Positions 7,317-15,128 of a stretch of 64,000 bases of DNA are shown here, in pieces. A program made the position numbers and the translations under genes. This stretch comes from an uncultured Francisella sp. (GTDB lineage Bacteria > Pseudomonadota > Gammaproteobacteria > Burkholderiales > Neisseriaceae). Each line of letters opens with the position of its first letter. Position 1 is the first letter of the stretch. Location of the stretch: positions 1 to 64,000 of the forward strand of contig CALTVE010000001.1 of NCBI GenBank assembly GCA_943913135.1, read 5' to 3'. The notes beneath the pieces were generated by a model that was given only the letters and a program-made list of their open reading frames with translations, searched no databases and was not told the DNA's origin.

Positions 7317-9197
7317 ATGTTAACGCCAAACAGAGGCTTAAAGGTCTTTGCTGTTTTTTTGAGCGTGGGTGGGTTTTCCTGGGCAGCAGCCAACGCTTTG
7401 CAGCAAGAACAACGCCTGCCCTCACTGGTTAAAGACAGTGAGTCTATGACTCTTCAGGGTACCTTAGAACCGATGCAGGTTTTAAGGCAACATCGTCGGC
7501 AAGTGCTGCAAACTATTTTAGCCAGTCTACCCAGCTATAAACAAGCGAAGGATCCTGATAAATATTGTTTATATTTGCTGGATCAAAAATATCGTCAGTT
7601 ACCGATGCATTTGTCTTCTCATTATCTGCCGCTACAAACTTTGTTGAATGACATACAGGCAGCCCCAGATAAAGAAACCTTGTTTCATATTTTGAGCAAG
7701 GCAGCAGCCAGAGGTAGGCCAAACCCTTTTTTACAGCTTAGGGTAGCACCCGGTTTAAAAATAAATCGCTACCAACTTTATATTCTCGGTCCGGATTTAA
7801 GCTTAAGGGTAGGGAATCAGCCTTGGCGCAATCAAGCTTTATTAACAGATCGGAAAAATAAAATAGAGCGCTGGTTCAATAATGTTCAAATCGATAACTT
7901 AGATAAAGACAAGGTGGCTACTTGGGTCGCTTGGGAAGAGCATTTAAGTCAATTTCTGCCTCCTAAGCAAGGACCGATTGGGCAAGAGGATCGGGTAAAA
8001 TCCTTAGACCTTAAAACGCTCCCTCAAAATATACGGCAACAGATGCCTGCCAATATTCAGTCTAAAGGTCCATTTTTAGTGATCGGGGAAGATACCTTAG
8101 CAGCTTATGGTCATTTTTTAGAAAAGGCGCCTTTAGAGGAATTAAAATCATATGCCCTTTATTTTTATCAGCTTTTCTATGCGCCCTACCGCAGCAGGCA
8201 AGAGCGTTTGTTAATAGATCCTTTGGTGCCAGAAGGGACAGGAGAATATAGTTTTCTAAAACGTTATGGTCGTCCCTCTTTCGGGCGGCTTTATCAACAG
8301 AAGACGTTACTTACAATAGATAAAGCGAAAATTATCGCATTAACTAATCAGATGAAGACAGTTTTGTTGACGCGTTTGCAAGATAATACTTGGTTAAGGG
8401 CAGAGAGTAAAAAACGTTTGCAGGAAAAGATTTTAGCGCTTAGAGTGGAAGTGGGGGCGCCTGCAGGCAAAGCAGAAATTGTACCTTCTTTATCCAAAAA
8501 ATCTTTAATAGAAACAGTATCATTCCTTGATGAAAGGCGTTGGCAGGCGGCGATCGCTCTGCTAGGCACACAGGTGAACAGAAGCGCTTGGATAACAGGT
8601 GGGGAAAGCCTGAATGCTTACTATGATACCTTGCGCAACAGCGTGTTTTATCCGGCAGCGATTTTATCTTACCCCTTTTCTATCACCAGAGAGGATAAAG
8701 GGACATACTACGGCAGCTTAGGGACGTTAATCGCGCATGAAATGAGCCACGCCTTAGATGCCCACGGCTTTAATTATGATAAGTGGGGAAATTTTAATCC
8801 GCTATCTGCAAAAGATAGAATTTCTTTTGCCAAACGTGCCCGGCAAGTGAACCACCGCTATCAACAATATGGAGATGCGATTGGTAAAAAAATCAATAGC
8901 GAGCAAACCTTAAATGAAAACCTGGCTGATTACACGGGGGTTCGAATCGCTTTAATAGCCCTGAACAAAGATGGTCAAGCAAATAGGGAACGCAATCAAC
9001 GTTTTTTCACCTCTTGGCTATCACTTTTTTTACAGAAGCATTCAGTTAAAGAGAACCATGACACCTATATTCATAGTCCGGACCGAGTTCGAGCGATAGC
9101 GCCCTTGCTGGATTTAAAAGAATTTGAAGAAGTATTTTTTACAACCATAGAAGACAGGCGCTACCGTAGGTTTGAAGAAAAACCTATTTTGTGGTAA
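7317..9197 (+). CDS. second, diverged M13-family metallopeptidase
   Basis: 626 aa, about 75 residues shorter than its neighbour. It has a Sec-type signal peptide (GLKVFAVFLSVGGFSWAAANA) and no lipobox Cys, so it is probably soluble in the periplasm. Catalytic elements are present: NAYYD, HEMSH (474-478) and ENLAD (534-538), although the usual GENIADLGG is altered to NENLADYTG. The C-terminus FEEKPILW resembles the usual aromatic end of M13 enzymes. It looks like an old tandem duplicate whose N-terminal lobe has diverged strongly; whether it keeps peptidase activity is open. Confidence 0.88.
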   Translation: MLTPNRGLKVFAVFLSVGGFSWAAANALQQEQRLPSLVKDSESMTLQGTLEPMQVLRQHRRQVLQTILASLPSYKQAKDPDKYCLYLLDQKYRQLPMHLSSHYLPLQTLLNDIQAAPDKETLFHILSKAAARGRPNPFLQLRVAPGLKINRYQLYILGPDLSLRVGNQPWRNQALLTDRKNKIERWFNNVQIDNLDKDKVATWVAWEEHLSQFLPPKQGPIGQEDRVKSLDLKTLPQNIRQQMPANIQSKGPFLVIGEDTLAAYGHFLEKAPLEELKSYALYFYQLFYAPYRSRQERLLIDPLVPEGTGEYSFLKRYGRPSFGRLYQQKTLLTIDKAKIIALTNQMKTVLLTRLQDNTWLRAESKKRLQEKILALRVEVGAPAGKAEIVPSLSKKSLIETVSFLDERRWQAAIALLGTQVNRSAWITGGESLNAYYDTLRNSVFYPAAILSYPFSITREDKGTYYGSLGTLIAHEMSHALDAHGFNYDKWGNFNPLSAKDRISFAKRARQVNHRYQQYGDAIGKKINSEQTLNENLADYTGVRIALIALNKDGQANRERNQRFFTSWLSLFLQKHSVKENHDTYIHSPDRVRAIAPLLDLKEFEEVFFTTIEDRRYRRFEEKPILW

Positions 9198-9210
9198 GCA
9201 GGCAACAGTA

Positions 9211-9219
9211 TGGTATAGT
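9211..9219 (+). promoter_or_regulatory. extended -10 promoter before the duplicated membrane protein
   Basis: TGG followed by TATAGT, an extended -10 element, 55 nt before the next start codon and just after the second M13 gene. No -35 is visible. Confidence 0.35.
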
Positions 9220-9273
9220 ACTTAGAGAGTGCGTTTGGGACAGTAAGTCTAAAGTCTTGGGACCTATAAGAAA

Positions 9274-10149
9274 ATGTCTGAATTTCTAAAAACCAGTATA
9301 AAGACCTTGTTTTTATTTGCTAGCTTCTTAGGCTTTGTGATCTTGTTTTTCTTGCTTGTCCTGGGATGGGGCAGCGTAGGTTACGCACCTAACTATACGA
9401 TCTCTTTACTATATTTGCTTTATGGTGCGGGGGCAGTGCCTCTCTTTTATGCTTTCTGGTTAGCATATTCGCCCTACGCTTCAGGGGATTGGCGTTTTGG
9501 TTTATTGGCATTTGTACTTTTCTTGTTTTTATTGTATTACCACTATTTATCAATGGTTTATGCCTTGGTCCAGATCGATAGTTTAAAATATTTATTAGTG
9601 GTCGATGAATTTATTTTACTTTATGTATTAATGGCCTTAGCCTCTGCTTTATCTTTAGCCTTGCAAAGGGATGGCTATATAGAAGAGCCGAATAATTTAG
9701 AAGTCAGCACCCATCATTTTCGTATTTTATTAAGTATTTTACTGTTGAGCCTATTTGCATTGTATGTTTATGAAGCTCTGGGGGAATATTCTCATACAGT
9801 AATTGCTGAAGCTAAGTTTGGTTGGAACACTTTCCCCTATGCGAGTTTTATCGTAGCGATTTTAAATTCGGGCTTAGTTCCTCTAATATTTGCTTTATGG
9901 ATAATTTACAGTTCGGCGGTACGCGGAGACGCGTATTACTACATTGTGTTGGTATTTTTGTTAGTGGTGTTATATTGCTTCCAGATTTTTTTCGTCAATA
10001 CCTATTATCGTGCCTATCCTCATGACTCTATCAGCTACTGGATTTTACAGGCGATAGAAATAGTAATTCTGTATTTTTCCATTACGGTATCGGTGTTATT
10101 TGCTAAAGATAAGGAAACCCTACCCGAGGAAGAAAAAACATGCAGATAG
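9274..10149 (+). CDS. uncharacterised eight-helix membrane protein with internal duplication
   Basis: 291 aa and very hydrophobic, with about eight membrane helices in two sets of four (roughly 12-130 and 149-277). I do not recognise the family. The halves align without gaps: VPLFYAFWLAYSPYASGD (55-72) against VPLIFALWIIYSSAVRGD (202-219), an offset of 147 residues with shared V-P-L, Ala, Trp, Tyr-Ser and Gly-Asp. It is therefore an internal repeat protein, perhaps a transporter-like or scaffold membrane protein. Its end overlaps the next gene (hydrolase) by 10 nt, implying co-translation. No signal peptide or catalytic motif is visible. Confidence 0.8.
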   Translation: MSEFLKTSIKTLFLFASFLGFVILFFLLVLGWGSVGYAPNYTISLLYLLYGAGAVPLFYAFWLAYSPYASGDWRFGLLAFVLFLFLLYYHYLSMVYALVQIDSLKYLLVVDEFILLYVLMALASALSLALQRDGYIEEPNNLEVSTHHFRILLSILLLSLFALYVYEALGEYSHTVIAEAKFGWNTFPYASFIVAILNSGLVPLIFALWIIYSSAVRGDAYYYIVLVFLLVVLYCFQIFFVNTYYRAYPHDSISYWILQAIEIVILYFSITVSVLFAKDKETLPEEEKTCR

Positions 10150-10769
10150 AAACAACCTTTATCTCGAATTCGGTAGGTCGGCTAGAAGTCTTGAGGGGAA
10201 AAAGTGAAGGTCAAGCAGAAGGAGCAATATTAATTCTACATCCTAACCCCAGCCAAGGGGGGTCTAATCGCAATAAGGTGATACAAACTCTTTTTAAGAG
10301 GGCCCTTAAAAGTAATTACAATGCTTATGCGCCTAATTTTCGCGGTGTTGGCCAAAGCGAAGGAACGTTTGATCAGGGACAGGGTGAACAAGAAGATGCG
10401 GCCTTGGTCTGGGAGCTAATGGAAAAAGAAAATTCTACTGTTCCCTTGGTTATTGCGGGTTTTTCTCTTGGCGGTTATATCGCTTCTTTATTGGCAAATA
10501 AATACCTGCCGCGGGCAGCCATTCTAATTGGGGCAGCAGTGGCACATTATCCCAAGGTGGCTCCTCCACTTCCTAAAGACACTTTAAGTCTCATTATTCA
10601 TGGTGAACAAGACGAGGTGGTCTCTTTGCAGTCAGTAGAGGATTGGGCGCGACCACAGGGTAGGGCAATGACTCTTTTTTTGGAGACGAGTCATTTTATG
10701 CACGGAAAATTGATTCTTTTAGAACAAACAGTTGCTCTTTTTTTACAAGGGCTTAAAGCTATTGAGTGA
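10140..10769 (+). CDS. alpha/beta hydrolase of the small serine-hydrolase (COG2945-like) type
   Basis: 209 aa, cytoplasmic. The nucleophile elbow is GFSLGG (Ser109), the acid lies in HGEQDEVV (Asp158) and the histidine in TSHFMHGK (His185 or His188). An HPNP...GG segment near residue 34 and NFRGVGQSEG (67-76) are typical of this esterase-like group, whose substrates are mostly unknown. It overlaps the membrane-protein gene before it and lies 7 nt before surE, so it is part of the same run. AGGAAG precedes the ATG. Confidence 0.85.
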   Translation: MQIETTFISNSVGRLEVLRGKSEGQAEGAILILHPNPSQGGSNRNKVIQTLFKRALKSNYNAYAPNFRGVGQSEGTFDQGQGEQEDAALVWELMEKENSTVPLVIAGFSLGGYIASLLANKYLPRAAILIGAAVAHYPKVAPPLPKDTLSLIIHGEQDEVVSLQSVEDWARPQGRAMTLFLETSHFMHGKLILLEQTVALFLQGLKAIE

Positions 10770-10776
10770 GTAAGGT

Positions 10777-11547
10777 ATGAATATACTCTTATGCAATGAT
10801 GATGGTTACCAAGCGCCGGGCTTGAAAGTATTATGGGAAGTAGCCAAAGAATATGGCGATACGCGAGTCATCGCTCCCGATCGCAACAAATCAGCGGCCA
10901 GTCATTCTTTAACAGTCCACAGACCCATGGTGGTCAAAAAAGGAGATAATGGCTTTTATTATGTGAATGGGACGCCGACGGATTGCGTTCATTTAGCGGG
11001 AGTCGTGTTTAAGGATTTTAAGCCTGACTTTGTTTTTTCTGGGATTAATGATGGAGTCAATATGGGGGAAGATGTTCTCTTTTCTGGCACGGTAGGTTGC
11101 GCGACTCAAGGTTATTTATTAGGAATTTCTTCCGTGGCTTTTTCTTTACGTATGCAAGAAGGAAAAAAAGCGCCCTGGGATACGGTGAGGATCGCTTTAA
11201 AAGATTTGATTGAAAAAATAATCCGTTTGCATATAATCCGGCCTATTTTATGGAATGTGAATTTGCCTTCTGTGCAGCCGGAAAATCTAAAAGGAGTGCG
11301 GGTTGTATCCTTAGGCAGTCGTAAAGCCGACCAAAAGCCTTTTGTCCAAGTGAATCCCTATGGAGAGACGGTCTATTGGATGGGACCGATGGGCCGTCCA
11401 AAGAAAAGTGACCATGACACAGATTTTTCTTTAAATGCGCAAGGTTATGTGACGGTCACTCCGTTAACTACTGATAGAACCGATTATCAACGCCTGGGGG
11501 TGGCTAAAGAAGCTTTGGCGAGTATAGAGGCCGATGAGAAAATTTAA
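10777..11547 (+). CDS. surE: 5'/3'-nucleotidase SurE
   Basis: 256 aa, the usual size. The N-terminus MNILLCNDDGYQAPG holds the metal-binding Asp8-Asp9; Ser39 (RNKSAASHS) and Asn91 (FSGIND) complete the site. SurE removes phosphate from nucleoside monophosphates and short polyphosphates and supports stationary-phase survival. The surE-pcm-nlpD order matches that of Escherichia coli and relatives. It overlaps pcm by 14 nt. Confidence 0.95.
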   Translation: MNILLCNDDGYQAPGLKVLWEVAKEYGDTRVIAPDRNKSAASHSLTVHRPMVVKKGDNGFYYVNGTPTDCVHLAGVVFKDFKPDFVFSGINDGVNMGEDVLFSGTVGCATQGYLLGISSVAFSLRMQEGKKAPWDTVRIALKDLIEKIIRLHIIRPILWNVNLPSVQPENLKGVRVVSLGSRKADQKPFVQVNPYGETVYWMGPMGRPKKSDHDTDFSLNAQGYVTVTPLTTDRTDYQRLGVAKEALASIEADEKI

Positions 11548-12193
11548 ATGGACCGATTGCTATGCTCTGCGCCGTAAGCGCATGGTAGATCGCTTAGCAG
11601 AGGAAGGCATTAGTGATCCTGCCGTGCTGGCAGCGATGGAACAGGTACCCCGTCATTATTTTGTAGAAGAAGCTTTGGCTGCGCGTTCCTATGGGTTCAC
11701 TTCTTTACCCATTGGTGGAAGTCAGACTATTTCTCAACCTTATATCGTTGCTAAAATGACTGAATTGCTGTTGGCAATGCCAGAAAAGCCGGAAAAAGTT
11801 TTAGAAATTGGAACGGGTTGTGGCTATCAAACAGCGATTTTAGAAGCGATTGGGATTAAAGAAATTTATTCAATAGAGCGGCTTGGATCATTACGAGAGC
11901 TGGCGAAAAAAAATTTATACCGTGCCCATAAAACCCGAGCACGCTTGTTGAAAAAAGATGGATACTTAGGTTTTATCGAAGCAGCGCCTTTTGATGCTAT
12001 TTTGCTTACAGCTGCGCCGCAAACAGTTCCTGTTCCTTTATTGCAGCAGTTAAAAGTAGGCGGTCGACTTATTTTGCCTTTAGGAAGGAATGGTGAACAG
12101 TATTTATGGGTGATTGATAAATATATACATGGTTTTAGGGAAACGTGTCTAGAAAAAGTAAATTTTGTTCCTTTGTTGCGTGGTCAAAACTAA
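11534..12193 (+). CDS. pcm: protein-L-isoaspartate O-methyltransferase
   Basis: 219 aa. It repairs isoaspartyl residues in aged proteins using S-adenosylmethionine. Visible: the family N-terminal VPRHYFV, the SQPYIVAKMTELL substrate segment, SAM motif I LEIGTGCGYQTAIL (about 93-106), and a late GGRLILPLG strand. It starts inside the end of surE (14-nt overlap) and is followed after 55 nt by nlpD, which has its own promoter-like sequence. Confidence 0.94.
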   Translation: MRKFKWTDCYALRRKRMVDRLAEEGISDPAVLAAMEQVPRHYFVEEALAARSYGFTSLPIGGSQTISQPYIVAKMTELLLAMPEKPEKVLEIGTGCGYQTAILEAIGIKEIYSIERLGSLRELAKKNLYRAHKTRARLLKKDGYLGFIEAAPFDAILLTAAPQTVPVPLLQQLKVGGRLILPLGRNGEQYLWVIDKYIHGFRETCLEKVNFVPLLRGQN

Positions 12194-12205
12194 TTCACTG
12201 GCTTT

Positions 12206-12214
12206 TGTTATAAT
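12206..12214 (+). promoter_or_regulatory. extended -10 promoter of nlpD
   Basis: TGT followed by an exact TATAAT (12209-12214), 35 nt before the nlpD start codon, in the AT-rich gap after pcm. No -35 is needed for an extended -10 and none is seen. Confidence 0.5.
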
Positions 12215-12248
12215 TATTTTTAATAAAAGCGTATAAAAGAGGTAGGCG

Positions 12249-13241
12249 ATGAAAAGAAATATATTATTACGTGTAGGCTTAATGGGCTTAATTTCCGGGG
12301 GGCTTTCTTGCTTACTCAGTTCCTGCATGTTCGCTCAACCAGCAGTGCCGGTGGATACTGGCGAAAACGATAGTGAAGAGATAAACTCTAACCAAACCTC
12401 GTATCAATCGGGTCCTACGGGGAGAGCGTTTGGCCCAGAAAATACTGCCACGGAAACCTCTCCTGTTTCTTATTCAGTAAGCAGCGCTGCTCCTACCGAT
12501 ACTCGCGTTTCTGCTAATGCACCAGGGCCCTATGTGGCTTCAACGGCTGCAGTCGATTTAAATGCCACCGTACATCGGGTGGTGTATGGGGATAGTATCT
12601 ATAACATCGCGAAACGTTACCATATTCGTCAGGAAGATCTAAGGGTATGGAACAACTTAGACAGCGATGTCATTAGTATTGGCCAAGTGTTAAAAATAAA
12701 AGGACCTGCCGGTAGTGCAGCCAATGCTCCAGCACCCGCTGAAAGCAATGTCTCTGCTCCTGTAGTTCATTATGCACCTTCAACCCAAGAAACAAAGATA
12801 AGTAAGCCGGTTGCAACTAGCCCTCGCGCCCCCCAACCTGTGACGGTACAGAATACGTCTAAGGCAGCACGTGTTATCGGTGGCATCACTTGGATACAGC
12901 CAGCGCAGGGTCGTTTAGTGGAGCGATTTTCTCCACGTAGTAAGGGTATAAACATTGTGGGCAGTTTGGGCACACCGGTCGTTGCAGTTGCTGATGGTAA
13001 AGTGATTTACAGTAATATGTTGGCCGGCTATGGCAATTTGGTAATTTTGCAACACAGTGAACAATATTTAAGCGCTTATGCCAATAATCAAAGCAATTTA
13101 GTTAAAGAAGGAGATCGCGTAAAAAGAGGACAGAAAATAGCCACCATGGGCAAAACTGATGCCCCACGCGTGCAATTGCATTTTGAAGTGCGACAAAATG
13201 GTCAGGCGGTAGATCCCTTGCGCTTTATTCCCGGTTATTAG
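12249..13241 (+). CDS. nlpD: NlpD-like LysM/M23 murein-hydrolase activator lipoprotein
   Basis: 330 aa. A signal peptide ends in LSSC (Cys26), then a low-complexity Ser/Thr/Pro/Ala linker, a LysM domain (about 108-152) that binds peptidoglycan, a second linker and a C-terminal M23 domain (about 220-328). The M23 zinc ligands are missing: where active enzymes have HxxxD this has SKGINI, and HxH is replaced by VQLHFE. So it is a non-enzymatic activator of amidases during division, like E. coli NlpD. It follows surE-pcm, but rpoS, which normally comes next, is absent. Confidence 0.9.
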   Translation: MKRNILLRVGLMGLISGGLSCLLSSCMFAQPAVPVDTGENDSEEINSNQTSYQSGPTGRAFGPENTATETSPVSYSVSSAAPTDTRVSANAPGPYVASTAAVDLNATVHRVVYGDSIYNIAKRYHIRQEDLRVWNNLDSDVISIGQVLKIKGPAGSAANAPAPAESNVSAPVVHYAPSTQETKISKPVATSPRAPQPVTVQNTSKAARVIGGITWIQPAQGRLVERFSPRSKGINIVGSLGTPVVAVADGKVIYSNMLAGYGNLVILQHSEQYLSAYANNQSNLVKEGDRVKRGQKIATMGKTDAPRVQLHFEVRQNGQAVDPLRFIPGY

Positions 13242-13243
13242 AA

Positions 13244-13759
13244 ATGAAGCTTCCTGAGGGGCAAATTTCCTTTAATCTGCAAACGTTGATGAAGGAGGTG
13301 GGTGCTCGGCGAGCAAGACACTTATCTGTTTCTTCTTTAACCTGCCTCTTAAAAGAAGCTCCAGGAGCATTTAGCCTGGAGCTTCTTTTTGTTGGTCACC
13401 GCCATCTGACAGCAGAAGCCAGAATTGGCAATGAACCGGTAGGAAATTACTTAATGCGTGAGGTTTATTTATCCTTGGAAGGTAAGCACTGTGTATTTGC
13501 TCGCAGTTTACTTTTACATGGAGAAAAGGCCTGGATCAACCTTATTGATTGCGGAGACCGTCCTTTAGGAGAGCATATTTTTGCTATTCCTGGTGTAAGG
13601 CGCAGTACCTTTACTTTTTACAGTTTACCCCCTTTCTTTTTGCCCGAGATAGAGCAACGGCTTATTGCTCGCCAATCACTTTTTAATAAAGAGAAACAAG
13701 ACCTTTTACTAACAGAGTGTTTCTTACCCAATTTTGAAAAAATAGCATGGAACGATTAA
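13244..13759 (+). CDS. ubiC: chorismate-pyruvate lyase family protein (UbiC)
   Basis: 171 aa. It matches the UbiC pattern REVYL...FARSLL...DRPLGEHIF, with the expected active-site Arg72 and Glu158 (LLLTECFLP). UbiC releases pyruvate from chorismate to give 4-hydroxybenzoate, the ring precursor of ubiquinone. Its end overlaps ubiA by 13 nt, the same pairing as in E. coli. The stop of nlpD is only 2 nt upstream. Confidence 0.85.
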   Translation: MKLPEGQISFNLQTLMKEVGARRARHLSVSSLTCLLKEAPGAFSLELLFVGHRHLTAEARIGNEPVGNYLMREVYLSLEGKHCVFARSLLLHGEKAWINLIDCGDRPLGEHIFAIPGVRRSTFTFYSLPPFFLPEIEQRLIARQSLFNKEKQDLLLTECFLPNFEKIAWND

Positions 13760-14604
13760 AGCTCTATGGGCGCTTAATGCGTATGGATAAAAGGGCTGGC
13801 ATATGGCTACTTTGGGCTCCTACTTTCTGGGCCTTATGTTTGGCTTCAAGCGGTCATATTGGTTTTAAATGGATTATTTTATTTTCTTTAGGAGTAGTAT
13901 TAACTAGAGCTGGCGGCTGTGTAATCAATGATGTGTTCGATGCCGATATTGATGGTGCTGTGGCGCGTACTGAGAATAGAGTGCTTGCTACTGGTGAAGT
14001 CAGCCGTAAGGAAGCGATTATTCTAGCTTTTATTCTCTTTATTTTTGCTTTTTTATGTATTTTGCCGATGGGTAAATTCGCCATAGGTTTATCTTTTATT
14101 GCTCTTTTTTTAGCACTAACCTACCCCCTATTAAAACGTTTTTTTCCAATTCCCCAGCTATATTTAGGGTTAGCTTTTTCTTTTGGCATTCCCATTGCTT
14201 ATGCTGCTATTTTAGGTAGAGTTCCAGCGAGCGCGTGGTTACTTTATGCTGCTAATATCGCTTGGACGCTTGCCTATGATACTTTATACGCAGTATCCGA
14301 TAAGGAAGATGATCTACATTTAAATATCTACTCTTCAGCAATTACTTGGGGAAACTACGATGTTATCGGTGCTTTTTGCTGTTATGGCATTTTTTTAGTC
14401 ATCATGCTGTGTGTGGGTTTTGTTTATCACTTAAATTTGATTTATTGGTTAGCATGGATATTGGTGCTGGTGGGAATAGCGTATCAATATCCTAAAGTAA
14501 AAAATAAAGATAGGAACGCCAATTATCAAGCTTTCTTACAAAACACTCATTTTGGATTTATCTTTTTTATGGGTATTTTTTTAGCTTTATATTGGAAAGG
14601 ATAA
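13747..14604 (+). CDS. ubiA: 4-hydroxybenzoate polyprenyltransferase UbiA
   Basis: 285 aa, inner-membrane protein with about eight or nine helices. It joins the polyprenyl tail to 4-hydroxybenzoate in ubiquinone synthesis. The first Mg-diphosphate motif is NDVFDADID (61-69) and the second is YAVSDKEDD, both typical of the family. Coupled to ubiC by a 13-nt overlap. Confidence 0.94.
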   Translation: MERLKLYGRLMRMDKRAGIWLLWAPTFWALCLASSGHIGFKWIILFSLGVVLTRAGGCVINDVFDADIDGAVARTENRVLATGEVSRKEAIILAFILFIFAFLCILPMGKFAIGLSFIALFLALTYPLLKRFFPIPQLYLGLAFSFGIPIAYAAILGRVPASAWLLYAANIAWTLAYDTLYAVSDKEDDLHLNIYSSAITWGNYDVIGAFCCYGIFLVIMLCVGFVYHLNLIYWLAWILVLVGIAYQYPKVKNKDRNANYQAFLQNTHFGFIFFMGIFLALYWKG

Positions 14605-14669
14605 AAGGCTGCTATCTTTTCATTACGCCTTGTGTTACTCTCTGTCATCATAATTTTTGTGTCGGTTTT

Positions 14670-15122
14670 ATGGGTTTATTAAGTAGTTTATTGCCGGCGG
14701 AAAACGTTCTCCTTGATCTAGAAGTAAACAGCAAAAAAAGACTTTTTGAAATAGTAGCAGCCCTCTTGGAAAAAAACCAAGGGATGGACAAAGGTCAGGT
14801 TTTCCAAAGGCTTTTGCAACGTGAGCGTTTGGGAAGTACGGGTTTAGGATGGGGCGTCGCCATTCCCCACGGTCGGATCCCTCAACTGAGGGAAGCAGCA
14901 GTAGCCTTTGTGCGTTTAAAAGAGGCGATTGATTTTCAATCGCAAGACAATAAGCCAGTAGATTTATTAGTGTTTGTTGTGGTATCAGAAGAAGTAGATA
15001 ATGGCCCCTATTTAAAACTGTTATCGCAGCTTGCGCAGAAGTTTTCTGAAAAAGAAGTACGCGAGGCCTTATATCGCGCTCTAGATGCAGAAAGCATCAT
15101 TCATCTACTCGATAGTGAATAA
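14670..15122 (+). CDS. ptsN: nitrogen-type PTS IIA protein PtsN
   Basis: 150 aa from ATG at 14670 (MGLLSSLLPAENV); an in-frame TTG at 14592 inside ubiA would add 26 residues unlike the family and is rejected. PTS EIIA type 2 domain with the phosphorylated His in WGVAIPHGRIP. In the Ntr phosphotransfer chain it acts as a regulator, not in sugar uptake. It sits 6 nt before hprK; the usual neighbours rpoN, hpf and npr are missing. No clear Shine-Dalgarno sequence precedes the ATG. Confidence 0.9.
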   Translation: MGLLSSLLPAENVLLDLEVNSKKRLFEIVAALLEKNQGMDKGQVFQRLLQRERLGSTGLGWGVAIPHGRIPQLREAAVAFVRLKEAIDFQSQDNKPVDLLVFVVVSEEVDNGPYLKLLSQLAQKFSEKEVREALYRALDAESIIHLLDSE

Positions 15123-15128
15123 TAAAGC

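Noticed and set aside
14592..14669. Extended PtsN N-terminus from a TTG inside ubiA
   Set aside because: It is unlike the family and Cys/His-rich, while the ATG at 14670 gives the normal 150-residue length.
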